From: Guyparkeria sp. WRN-7
Lineage (GTDB): Bacteria; Pseudomonadota; Gammaproteobacteria; Halothiobacillales; Halothiobacillaceae
Assembly (NCBI RefSeq): GCF_001641825.1
Contig: NZ_LRFH01000017.1
Location: 1-64,000 of the forward strand
DNA: 64,000 nt
Direction: 5' to 3'
Shown here: positions 28,610-37,101 of the stretch, piece after piece
How the letters are laid out: every line of letters starts with the position of its first letter
How positions within the stretch are numbered: position 1 is the stretch's first letter
Position numbers and translations under genes: made by a program
The notes under the pieces: generated by a model
Told to the model about the DNA's origin: nothing
Database searches by the model: none
What the model saw: only the letters and a program-made list of their open reading frames with translations

Positions 28610-31465
28610 TCAGGGCGAGCTCTGTTCCTCGAGGTGTTGGGCAACCCAGTCGCGCGCCGGGGTGGGGCGGGCGAAGTAGAACCCCTGGAATCGCCCACAG
28701 CGGTTCGCCTTGAGGTAGGCGAACTGTTCGCGGTTTTCCACGCCTTCGGCGACCACGTCGATGCCCAGTCGATCGGCCATCGCCAGGATGGCCTCGACCA
28801 TCGCCGTGTCGCCCGGGGTTCCCGGCACGTCGTCGACGAAGCTCTTGTCGAGCTTGATCTCGTTCAGGGGCAGGTGCTTGAGGTAGGCGAACGAGGAATA
28901 GCCAGTGCCGAAATCGTCGATCGAGAATTTCACGCCCAGACCGGCGAGTGCGCGCATGCGGGTGATTGCCTCGGAGGCCTGGGTGACGAGCAGGTTTTCG
29001 GTGACCTCCAGCATCAGCCGCGACGGGTCGATGCCGGTTTCCTCGATGATCTCCTGAACCCGGTCGACAAAACCGGGCGTGCGGAACTGTCGTGGACTGA
29101 CGTTTACCGAGATGCTCAAGGGGCGGGAGGAGGATTCGGCTCGGGACTCCTGCAGGCCGTGGAGCAGGTGGCAGGCTTCTCGCAGCGCCCAGTCGCCAAT
29201 GGCGACGATCTGGCCGGACTCCTCGGCGAGCGGAATGAACTCGCCCGGTGACACCAGGCCGCGCACGGGGTGACGCCAGCGCAGCAGCACCTCGGCGCCG
29301 ACGGGGTGCTCCGCCCGATCAAACTGGGTTTGCAGGTGAAGCTCGAACTCGTCGTTTTGCAGCGCCTGCTTGAGCTCCTGTTCGAGGCGGTAGCGACGCG
29401 TGACCGTCTCGGCCATCCCGGACTCGAAGTTGACCTGGTTGTTGCGCCCGGCGCGCTTGGCCTGGTACATCGCGATGTCCGCCTCCCGGACGAGTTCCTC
29501 GGCGTGATCGACTCGGCCGGCAAACAGCGTCAGGCCCACGCTCGCCGTCGCCAGGTGGTGGAATTCGTCGAAGTGGAACGGCTGCTCCATGGCGTAACGC
29601 AGCTTATCGGCCAGCGCCAGCGCAGCACGGCGCGCGCTGTCGACGTCTTCACCCATTTCCGGCGCCAGTACGAGGAACTCGTCGCCACCCAGCCGGGCGA
29701 CGGTGTCGGTGTCGCGCACCAGGCCGGTCAGCCGGCGCGCCACCTCGATCAGGACTTGATCGCCCCGGGCATGGCCGTAGAGGTCGTTGATCTGCTTGAA
29801 CTCGTCGAGATCGACGAAGAACAGGGCGCCGACGCCACCGCTGCGCTGACGGTGGCGGATCGCCTGGTCCACCCGATCGAGCAGCAGGGCCCGGTTGGGG
29901 AGGTTGGTGAGCCCGTCATGGTAAGCGAGTCGTTCGAGTTCGGCGGCCGTTTCCTTGTCCGTGGTGATGTCGAGGCACTGGCCCATGAAGCCGACGAACT
30001 GGCCATGGCTGTTGAAACGGGGCGTGCCCTTGACCAGCAGCCAGCGGTATTCGCCGCTGCGGTGACGCAGTCGGTACTCGCGCGTGAAGGCGATCCGACG
30101 ACGATAGGCGCGATCGATGGTGGTCAGGAGGATGTCACGGTCGTCCGGATGAATGGCCTCAAGCCAGCCCTTGCCCAGCGCCTGGTTACGTGTCAGGCCG
30201 GTGAAGGTCAGCCACGGCTGGTTGTGATAGTCGCGGTTGCCGTCGGTATCGGTGGTCCAGATCAACGCCTGACCGTTGTCAGCCAGGGTGCGGAAATGCT
30301 GTTCGCTTTCCGCCAGCGCCTCGCGCAGGCGATATTCCTGGCTCATGTCGTGGAATGCCAGTACCACGCCGATCAGTTTGCCGTCTTCCTGCTGGATGGG
30401 GGCCGCACTGTCGGCGATGTGGTAACGCTTGCCCATGCGGTTCGTCAGGACGGTGTGGTTGGCCAGACCGACCAGGGTGCCTTCCTCGAGTACCCGGCGG
30501 ATCGGCACTGCGGTCGGTCGATGGTCGCCGGCGTGACAGATCACGAACACGTCCTCGATACGTCGGCCGAGCGCCTCGTCTCGCGACCAGCCGGTAAGGC
30601 GCTCGGCCACCGGGTTCATCAGCGTGATGTGGCCGTCGAGATCGGTGGCGATTAGCCCGTCGCCGATCGAATCCAGGGTGACGCTCAGGCGGCGTTCGCT
30701 TTCGAGCAGCCCCTTGCGTGCCTCGCCGACGGCATGGGCCATGGCATTGAAGCCCTGTGAGACCTCCATGATCTCGCTGCAGCCGTTTTCCGGCAGGCGG
30801 ACGTCATAGTCCCCCTGGCGCATGTGCTGTGCCGCTCGGCGCAGGCGCTCGAGCGGCCGGGTGATCTGCGTGTTGAGCAGCCAGCCGGTCAGCAGGAGGA
30901 TCACCAGCATCACGCCGACTTCGGGCAGGCGGCTCAAGATGGCCTCGTTACGGATCCTTGCCAGCGAGTCGGTGAGGTCGAAGCGAGCGCAGACCACGCC
31001 GCGACCCTCGCTGCCATCAGCCTCGGGCGTGGCCTCGAACGACTGCATCGCCTCGATGACGTCCTGGTCGTCGATCGGCTCGAGGTAGGGAAGACGCTCC
31101 TTCTGGCGCTGACGGAAGGTGGTCTCGTCGAAGTCCTCGTCGGCCGCGTCGGCGGGTATTCCGGTCAGACTCGGATTCGGAGCCATCAGGATGCGTTTGT
31201 CCGGGCCGATGACGAAGAGCTCCTGCAGGCGCGGGTCGGCCATGATGCTGCTGATCCGGCTGCGCAACAGTCCTTGGCTGTCCGGGCCGCCTTGCTCGAT
31301 GATGCGCGCCACCTCGGTGGTGTAGCTCATCAGTTCGCTTTCGGACTCCTCGATAAACAACTCGTAGCGATCGTGGATCCCGCTGATCAGCGATACTGCG
31401 GTGATCAGCAGAAAGACCGCGGCCAGTCCGAGCGGCACCATCATGCGCAGCGAGAAACGCGACAC
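28610..31465 (-). CDS. membrane PAS-PAS-GGDEF-EAL protein coupled to a substrate-binding lipoprotein
   Basis: A 951-residue c-di-GMP signalling protein. TM1 is at about 9-29, a periplasmic domain of about 150 residues follows, TM2 is at about 183-197, then HAMP, two PAS domains (about 265-385 and 395-510), GGDEF (about 515-680, intact LGGDEFLVLA) and EAL (about 695-945). The EAL signature reads EVLLRWRHP, keeping the catalytic Glu, and IDDFGTGYSSF is intact, so both synthesis and breakdown are possible. The start is the GTG at 31465, two bases after the stop of the upstream binding-protein gene, with GGAGG inside that gene; longer starts are not supported. The overlap-like coupling implies that the lipoprotein feeds its periplasmic sensor. 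Confidence 0.9.
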   Translation of the reverse strand: MSRFSLRMMVPLGLAAVFLLITAVSLISGIHDRYELFIEESESELMSYTTEVARIIEQGGPDSQGLLRSRISSIMADPRLQELFVIGPDKRILMAPNPSLTGIPADAADEDFDETTFRQRQKERLPYLEPIDDQDVIEAMQSFEATPEADGSEGRGVVCARFDLTDSLARIRNEAILSRLPEVGVMLVILLLTGWLLNTQITRPLERLRRAAQHMRQGDYDVRLPENGCSEIMEVSQGFNAMAHAVGEARKGLLESERRLSVTLDSIGDGLIATDLDGHITLMNPVAERLTGWSRDEALGRRIEDVFVICHAGDHRPTAVPIRRVLEEGTLVGLANHTVLTNRMGKRYHIADSAAPIQQEDGKLIGVVLAFHDMSQEYRLREALAESEQHFRTLADNGQALIWTTDTDGNRDYHNQPWLTFTGLTRNQALGKGWLEAIHPDDRDILLTTIDRAYRRRIAFTREYRLRHRSGEYRWLLVKGTPRFNSHGQFVGFMGQCLDITTDKETAAELERLAYHDGLTNLPNRALLLDRVDQAIRHRQRSGGVGALFFVDLDEFKQINDLYGHARGDQVLIEVARRLTGLVRDTDTVARLGGDEFLVLAPEMGEDVDSARRAALALADKLRYAMEQPFHFDEFHHLATASVGLTLFAGRVDHAEELVREADIAMYQAKRAGRNNQVNFESGMAETVTRRYRLEQELKQALQNDEFELHLQTQFDRAEHPVGAEVLLRWRHPVRGLVSPGEFIPLAEESGQIVAIGDWALREACHLLHGLQESRAESSSRPLSISVNVSPRQFRTPGFVDRVQEIIEETGIDPSRLMLEVTENLLVTQASEAITRMRALAGLGVKFSIDDFGTGYSSFAYLKHLPLNEIKLDKSFVDDVPGTPGDTAMVEAILAMADRLGIDVVAEGVENREQFAYLKANRCGRFQGFYFARPTPARDWVAQHLEEQSSP

Positions 31466-31467
31466 GG

Positions 31468-32427
31468 TTACGGCCCCTCCGGCAGGAAACGTGCCGTGGC
31501 CACTGCGCTCAGTGGTGGCGTGTGATCGACCAGGGCATTTGCCTGCATGATGCGGGCGACGTCGGTCGCCGCTTGGCGAAAGGGTTGCGCCGAGGCATCG
31601 AGCCACTCGCGGTTCGCGCTTATGTCAAACAGCCGAATCCCCTCGAACGCCCGACGCGCCTCCTCGGTGGTAAGTCCCAGGCGAGGGGCCATCAGGCGGT
31701 AGGCACGCCCCGGGTTGGCGCGAAGCACGCTTAAGGCCTCGAAGTGGGCGTTGAACAGGGCTCGCAGGGCCTGTGGCTGTTGGCTGAAGGCACGTTCATG
31801 CACGGCCAGCACGTCCACGATCAGGCCGGGGAAGGCGCTGCTGTCATGGAGCCGCCGCGCGCCGATGGATTCGAGCCTCGAGGCATAGGGTTCGTAGCTG
31901 ATCACTGCATCGACCCGGCCCGATCGGAACGCGGCGAGGTGTTGGCCGCCTATCAGCGGGACGCGGATCACGTCGTCGGGGGACAAGTCAGCGGCCTCGA
32001 GCGATTTTCGCAGCATCAGCGCGCCGGCCGCGGTTTCCTCAACCCCGATACGCCTGCCGGCGAGCTGCGAGACCGTGGTGATCTCCGGGCGAGACATGAC
32101 CACGTCTGCCCCTTGCGAGGTATCGAAGACCAGGGCGACCTGTACGGGAATGCCGCCGGCCCGGGCGAGGATGAACTCGTCGAGGGTCAGGGTGGCCGCC
32201 TCGACTTCGCCGGTGGCGAGTTGCATCAGGCTGTTGGTGTTCGAGGGTGAATCGATCAGGCGGATACGGTCGGGTGGCAGGAGCTGCAGCTGGCGGGCAA
32301 GGAAGAGGGGTTCGTAGCCGACCCAGGTGATTCCGGAGACACGCAGAAGCGGCTCGCGCTCCTCGCAGCCGAGCAGGCCGGCCAAGGGCGCGAGTGTCCC
32401 GATGCTAAGAAAGCGCCTCCTCTCCAT
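31468..32427 (-). CDS. periplasmic substrate-binding lipoprotein, NMT1/THI5-like (SsuA/TauA type)
   Basis: A 319-residue binding protein. The N-terminus has ERRRFLSIG, reminiscent of a twin-arginine signal, followed by a lipobox LLGC (Cys about residue 20), so it is probably a lipoprotein anchored in the periplasm. The fold markers GYEPLFLARQL, LATGEVEAATLTLDE, AGRRIGVEE and SGRVDAVISYEPY are those of NMT1/THI5-like binding proteins that serve nitrate, sulfonate, taurine or thiamine-precursor transporters. No ABC permease or ATPase is beside it. Instead its stop is two bases before the GGDEF-EAL gene, which points to a sensory rather than transport role. The ligand is not predictable from sequence alone. 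Confidence 0.85.
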   Translation of the reverse strand: MERRRFLSIGTLAPLAGLLGCEEREPLLRVSGITWVGYEPLFLARQLQLLPPDRIRLIDSPSNTNSLMQLATGEVEAATLTLDEFILARAGGIPVQVALVFDTSQGADVVMSRPEITTVSQLAGRRIGVEETAAGALMLRKSLEAADLSPDDVIRVPLIGGQHLAAFRSGRVDAVISYEPYASRLESIGARRLHDSSAFPGLIVDVLAVHERAFSQQPQALRALFNAHFEALSVLRANPGRAYRLMAPRLGLTTEEARRAFEGIRLFDISANREWLDASAQPFRQAATDVARIMQANALVDHTPPLSAVATARFLPEGP

Positions 32428-32558
32428 GGCCGCCCTCCCGGGGGCTGGGGCATTCGCGAGCTGGGGAAGGAGCGATCATCGTGACTCTCCCTGTCACACC
32501 CGGTCTCGTCACCCACGATTCGATTAAGTTACCGCCGTTGACGACAGGATATACGGTT

Positions 32559-33275
32559 TTAGCGATCTTCCGGTCGATTCCCCGCCAACTGTAGTTCATT
32601 CGCCTCGGGGGCGCGTCCCCCGCCGACATAGCGTCGCGACCAGAAGCCTTTGTCCAGGCGGGCGAAAGAGACGGTCTTGCCGCGCGAGGGGGCATGAATG
32701 AAGCGTTGCCCACCCACGTAGATGCCGACATGGTCGACCCGACCCCCATTCAGGCGAAAGAACACCAGGTCGCCGGGGCGGAGATCGTCGCGTGCGACCC
32801 GCCGGGTCGCCCGGTACTGCAAATAGGAGGTGCGCGGCAGGGACAGATCGGCGGCCTGGTAGGCGTGCTGGGTCAGGCCGCTGCAGTCGAAGCCCTTGCT
32901 GGCGGATTTGCCGCCCCAGCGGTACGGGGTGCCGAGTTGGGCGACCGCCTGGACCACGGCTTCGCTGGAACGGCTATGCATCCCGGAGCGGCTGTCGATC
33001 GTGTCCAGCGGCCGGTGGGGCAGCTCGAGCGCCGATACGGCGGGGTGCGGGTTGTCCCCGCTCGTGGTCGTGCCGGCGGTCGGCGACCCGGTCATCTGGC
33101 TGGCGCAGCCGCTCGTGAGTGCCACGGCCAGAGCCAGTGTTGCGGGACGAAAAGTCGCCGCAGCCCGCCGGCTGACGGGCCTGGCGCATGCCTCAACGAT
33201 GACGGATTTCGCAGACAAAACGTCGCTCGGGCGTCCGGGAAAAGTCCTTGGGGAGGGTTTTTCTTGAGATATCAT
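32559..33275 (-). CDS. NlpC/P60 family cell-wall hydrolase lipoprotein
   Basis: Up to 238 residues. The C-terminal NlpC/P60 domain (about 110-215) has the catalytic Cys in GFDCSGLTQHAY, His in VDHVGIYVG and a third polar residue in FIHAPSRG, as in DL-endopeptidases such as MepS/Spr that cut peptidoglycan cross-bridges. A hydrophobic stretch LALAVALTSGC forms a lipobox. The ATG at 33275 overlaps the end of rlmKL by 83 bases and gives an unusually long n-region; a TTG at 33218 would be a more ordinary signal peptide. It is downstream of rlmKL on the same strand. About 130 bases separate it from the binding-lipoprotein gene. Confidence 0.88.
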   Translation of the reverse strand: MISQEKPSPRTFPGRPSDVLSAKSVIVEACARPVSRRAAATFRPATLALAVALTSGCASQMTGSPTAGTTTSGDNPHPAVSALELPHRPLDTIDSRSGMHSRSSEAVVQAVAQLGTPYRWGGKSASKGFDCSGLTQHAYQAADLSLPRTSYLQYRATRRVARDDLRPGDLVFFRLNGGRVDHVGIYVGGQRFIHAPSRGKTVSFARLDKGFWSRRYVGGGRAPEANELQLAGNRPEDR

Positions 33276-35445
33276 GCGGTTGGAACCAGCTCTCCACGCT
33301 TTGACTCAATGTAAACCCTTTGCGGTTGTTTGAAAAGACGAGTACGCCTTGCGGCGACAGCAGGCGCATGCAGGCCTCGATCAGCGCCGGGTGGTCGCGC
33401 TGGATGTCGAGGTCGTCTTCCATCGACTTGGAATTGGAGAACGACGGCGGGTCGAGAAAGATCACGTCGTACCGGGCGGGCTTGCCGGCGGCCTGATCGA
33501 GCCACCGCAACACGTCGGCGCGGATCAACTGGTGATCCCCGTCCACGGCGATGCCGTTGAGTTCGAAATTGCGCTCGGCCCAGTCGAGATAGGTATTGGA
33601 CAGGTCGACCGAGGTGGTCGATCGCGCCCCGCCGACGGCCGCACGGACCGAGGCACTGGCGGTGTAGCAGAACAGGTTCAGCAGGCGCTTGCCACGGGCC
33701 AGTTCGACCAGACGGTCCCGGACCAGGCGATGGTCGATGAACAGGCCGACGTCGAGGTAGTCGGTCAGGTTGATTAACAGCCGGGTGTCGCGCTCGCGGA
33801 TCACGCGCTCGATGTGCTCGCCGCCGAAGCGGCCGTACTGCTGGCGCCCCGACTGGCGGGCACGCTGGCGGACGACGACACAGTTGTCGTCGATATCGAG
33901 TGCGTCGACGGCGGCCGCCACGGCGGCAGCGAGGCGGGCGCGTGCCTTCTGCGGATCGATCTGGCGCGGCGCCTGGTATTCCTGGATGTCCAGCCATGCC
34001 TCGCCGTCCTCGCCGCGGTAGTAGTCGACCGCGAGCTTGAAGTCGGGCAGGTCGGCATCGTACAGGCGCAGCGCATTGTCTCCCTGCTTCAGCAGGGATC
34101 GCCGCTGCTTCCAGTTCTTTTTCAACCGGTTGGCGAAATCTTCCGCGCTGCGTTCGCCTGCGCGTCCCTGGGCGATCAGCCGCCCGGCAAGGGCATGCGG
34201 CCCGGCCGGCCGGCGCAGGCTCTTCTCGCTGAACTGGCCGCGAAGGAATTCCGCCTCGGCGCCGCCGTGGATGACGGTAAGGCGCTTGTCGAAGCGCAGC
34301 GGCCAGGTCATCTCCGTCTCGCCACCGCGCAGGATGCCCCAGTACCAGTTCGGCAGGCACTGGATCCATTGCGAGCACAGACGCAGCCAGTCGGCCTCCT
34401 CGCCGGCGGATTCGACGCGCTGGCCGAACGGCACATTGCTGATCAGCAGGCCGGTCTCGAGTTCGGCGAGCACGTCAGGGCAGGGCGCTTTGAAACTGTC
34501 GGCGTGGTGGATCTCGACGGCCTCGCCCAGGCCGGCCGCCTCGATATTCGCGTGGGCGGCGGCAAGCTGCAGTGGATCGCGGTCCTGACCGAAGAGGGTG
34601 AGCGCGCCGGGTGTCGGGGGCTCGTCGAGCCAGCTGCGTGGTCCGGCCTCGAGGATCTTGGCGCGGGCGGCCTGGTCATGGCCACGCCAGCCGGGCGAGC
34701 CGAAGCGTCTCTGGCGCATCGCCGGTGTCATGCCCCAGACGGCGAGAGCCGCCTCGATCAGGAAGGTGCCCGAGCCGCACATCGGGTCGAACAGGCCGGC
34801 ATCGGTGCCGGCCACCTGTGGCCAGCGTGCCCGCCACAGCAGGCCGGCGGCCAGGTTCTCGCGCAGCGGGGCCTCGCCGCCGTCGACACGATAGCCGCGG
34901 CGGTGCAGCGAGCCGTCGGAGAGTTCGATCGCAAGGCTTGCCTCGCCCTGGCGGGGAACGTGGCAGTGGATGCGCAGACCGGGCGCCTCGCTGTCCACGT
35001 CCGGGCGTCGCCCGGTGGCGTCACGGAACTGGTCGACGATGGCATCCTTGATGCGCGTGGCGATAAAGCCGGTATGCCGCAGTGCGTCGTTGCCGCCGGT
35101 CGCGGTGATCGACAGGCTGTCGTCGACGTTCAGGTGCGCCGACCAGTCGATGGTCGCGGCGAGGTCGTAGAGCTGGTCTGCCTGCGCGGCCGGGCCTCGG
35201 CCGACCGGCAGGTAGATGCGGGCGGCGATCAGGCTATCGGCCAGGATCCGGTAGACGAGCTCGGCGGGGAGCTCGGCACTCGCGCCGTAGGGACGGTCGC
35301 TGACGGCCTCGCCGGTGAGGTGGCGCAGTTCCTCGGCCAGGGCGGTTTCCAGCCCGGGTGGGGCGATGACGTCGATGGACCAGGGGGTGCCCGGTTCGGC
35401 GTGGCCGGCAGGCGTCGAGGCAAGGGACATGGCGGCATCCGTCAT
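33193..35445 (-). CDS. rlmKL: bifunctional 23S rRNA methyltransferase RlmKL
   Basis: A 750-residue fused enzyme. The N-terminal half has a THUMP domain (about 65-165) and an N2-guanine methyltransferase with DPMCGSGTFLIEAAL and ISNVPFGQR (RlmL, G2445). The C-terminal half is an N7-guanine methyltransferase with LLNLFCYTASASVRAA and VIFLDPPSFSNSK (RlmK, G2069). The fusion is typical of gammaproteobacteria. The start at 35445 is the only ATG in front of the THUMP region; another Met follows five codons later. It overlaps the NlpC/P60 gene at its 3' end and lies 58 bases from the uncharacterised exported protein gene upstream on the same strand. Confidence 0.95.
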   Translation of the reverse strand: MTDAAMSLASTPAGHAEPGTPWSIDVIAPPGLETALAEELRHLTGEAVSDRPYGASAELPAELVYRILADSLIAARIYLPVGRGPAAQADQLYDLAATIDWSAHLNVDDSLSITATGGNDALRHTGFIATRIKDAIVDQFRDATGRRPDVDSEAPGLRIHCHVPRQGEASLAIELSDGSLHRRGYRVDGGEAPLRENLAAGLLWRARWPQVAGTDAGLFDPMCGSGTFLIEAALAVWGMTPAMRQRRFGSPGWRGHDQAARAKILEAGPRSWLDEPPTPGALTLFGQDRDPLQLAAAHANIEAAGLGEAVEIHHADSFKAPCPDVLAELETGLLISNVPFGQRVESAGEEADWLRLCSQWIQCLPNWYWGILRGGETEMTWPLRFDKRLTVIHGGAEAEFLRGQFSEKSLRRPAGPHALAGRLIAQGRAGERSAEDFANRLKKNWKQRRSLLKQGDNALRLYDADLPDFKLAVDYYRGEDGEAWLDIQEYQAPRQIDPQKARARLAAAVAAAVDALDIDDNCVVVRQRARQSGRQQYGRFGGEHIERVIRERDTRLLINLTDYLDVGLFIDHRLVRDRLVELARGKRLLNLFCYTASASVRAAVGGARSTTSVDLSNTYLDWAERNFELNGIAVDGDHQLIRADVLRWLDQAAGKPARYDVIFLDPPSFSNSKSMEDDLDIQRDHPALIEACMRLLSPQGVLVFSNNRKGFTLSQSVESWFQPHDISRKTLPKDFSRTPERRFVCEIRHR

Positions 35446-35503
35446 GGCAAAACGCGCGAGTCTACCCGATCGTCCGGTCCGGGGCGACGACTGCGTCGAT
35501 GGC

Positions 35504-36331
35504 TTATCGGGGGGCGGCGGAAACGGCCGGTCCCGGTGTGAGGTGCAATCGCGAGATCAGTCGTCCCTCGAAGTGCGCTTCGAGGGTGACGCCGCCGCGG
35601 TCCGTCTCGATGCTCAGGCCGGGTTGCGCCTCCGGAACGCTGCCTGCCAGTTCGAGCAGGCCGGTCGGCCAGTCGATGCGCAGCTGTACCCGCATCGGGT
35701 AATAGCCGTCGAGAAAGCGACGCATGAAAGGGCCGTTTTCCACCAGATACCCGTCGGCCTCCGGGTGCGGCACGATCGCGAGGACCTCGGCGCTGACGCA
35801 GATCCGGGCGCCGCGTTCGATCTCGCGCATCTGTACGCTCGGCCCGTCGACCCTTGCCATGCCCACCCCGTCACGCCGAGTGATGCGGATGTCGCGGGTG
35901 CGTTCGTCGTTGTAGACGATCTGCACCGCCGGCGCGGGGTCGAGGTTGTCGTGGCATTGCCTCATCTTGGCCCAGCCGGTCTCCAGGCTGTGGCGATCGA
36001 GCAGGATGCGCTTTTCCATCCGTGCCGCGTCGGGGTCGGGCGGGGCGGTCAGGAAGACCAGGTCGCCCTCGTTGACCTGACGGGCCTTCTCCAGCAGGCG
36101 CTGCTCTTCGGCCGCCCGTTCCTCGGCCTCCTGCCACGCCGCGTCCCAGTCGAACGCCTCGCTGGCTTTGGTTGTCGCTTTCGTGTCGGCCGGAGAGGGC
36201 ACGGTCATCCCGATCCCCAGTGCGCCGGCCAGTGCCGCGGCAAGAGGGGCGGAAAACCGCCGGTGCGGAGGGATGCCCGTAAGCCGGTCGTCACGGAGAC
36301 GGGTGTGGGCTGATTCAAGGCGTGGCGACAT
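35504..36331 (-). CDS. uncharacterised exported protein
   Basis: A protein of about 275 residues that I do not recognise. The start at 36331 gives a basic n-region and a hydrophobic core APLAAALAGALGIGMTV, a plausible signal peptide. A helical, Glu/Ala-rich stretch follows (AWQEAEERAAEEQRLLEKAR), then mixed alpha/beta sequence with one Cys-His pair (MRQCHDN) and RGARICVSAEVLAIVPH. The upstream open frame reaches 36367 without support. It lies just upstream of rlmKL on the same strand, but nothing in the sequence links their jobs. The opposite strand starts another exported protein gene about 145 bases away. Confidence 0.6.
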   Translation of the reverse strand: MSPRLESAHTRLRDDRLTGIPPHRRFSAPLAAALAGALGIGMTVPSPADTKATTKASEAFDWDAAWQEAEERAAEEQRLLEKARQVNEGDLVFLTAPPDPDAARMEKRILLDRHSLETGWAKMRQCHDNLDPAPAVQIVYNDERTRDIRITRRDGVGMARVDGPSVQMREIERGARICVSAEVLAIVPHPEADGYLVENGPFMRRFLDGYYPMRVQLRIDWPTGLLELAGSVPEAQPGLSIETDRGGVTLEAHFEGRLISRLHLTPGPAVSAAPR

Positions 36332-36475
36332 GAGGTGCCCCGTGGCGGTTGGTGGAGACATGACCAAAATAGACCAGCGGCACGGTCGAGGGCGAACTGC
36401 TCATGGGCTAGGTTGTCTGTTGATGGTGGGGCCGCGGTCGGCCCGCTGAGACCCCGTGTAGGGAAGGAGTTTGTC

Positions 36476-36931
36476 ATGAAGCAATCGATCTTTTCCGTGG
36501 CCGGTGCCGTGCTTGCCCTGGGCCTGATGGCGCCGCTTGCCGCCTCGGCCCAGCAGAGCGGCAACGATGCGCCGATCTATGGCAGCGAGTTAATGACCCA
36601 GCAGGAGCGACTCGAGTACCGCGAGCGGCTGCGTGACGCCGACGGCATTCAGGAACGCGATCGTATTCGCAGCGAGCATCACGAGCAGATGCTGGAGCGG
36701 GCACACGAGCGTGGGGTCAGCTTGCCGGATGCACCGCCGCGCGGTGGCGCCGACATGCGGCAGGACGGCATGCCCGGCATGGGTTACGACGGTCGCGAGC
36801 GCATGGAGCAGCAGCGGGTGGAACCGCGCGAGCGTGCCGAAGAGCGGATGGAGCACCGCGACCGCATGCGTGATTCTAACGGTGACTACCGGCGTGGTTC
36901 CGGCATGGGCGGTGGCGGCAATCGCAACTAG
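36476..36931 (+). CDS. uncharacterised periplasmic protein, Met/Arg/Glu-rich
   Basis: A 151-residue exported protein. A clear signal peptide (SIFSVAGAVLALGLMAPLAA) ends at ASA. The mature part begins IYGSELMTQQERLEYRERLR, then ERDRIRSEHHEQMLERAHER and SLPDAPPRGG. I recognise this as a recurrent pattern in small proteobacterial periplasmic proteins of unknown function. The C-terminal third is low complexity, with repeated ERM and HRDRMRD units and a Gly/Met-rich end (SGMGGGGN), unlike its neighbours. GGGAAGGAG lies six bases before the ATG. Metal binding or a chaperone-like role is conceivable, but nothing shows it. Confidence 0.75.
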   Translation: MKQSIFSVAGAVLALGLMAPLAASAQQSGNDAPIYGSELMTQQERLEYRERLRDADGIQERDRIRSEHHEQMLERAHERGVSLPDAPPRGGADMRQDGMPGMGYDGRERMEQQRVEPRERAEERMEHRDRMRDSNGDYRRGSGMGGGGNRN

Positions 36932-36964
36932 TGCCTGTATCGCCGGCCCCAATCCGAACTCACC

Positions 36965-36989
36965 AGCCCCCGCTCGACCGGGGGCTTTT
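36965..36989 (+). terminator. terminator after the Met/Arg-rich periplasmic protein gene
   Basis: AGCCCCCG-(6)-CGGGGGCT followed by a short T-run, 33 bases past the stop. Confidence 0.75.
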
Positions 36990-37101
36990 GCGTCTTGTAC
37001 GGATGCCGAGAGGGTTTCGGGGTCGCCGAGCGGGTGGCAATTGGATTATGGTTGCCGACGTGATCCGGAGCCGCGAAGGCCATACCAACGCAGGAGTCAG
37101 C

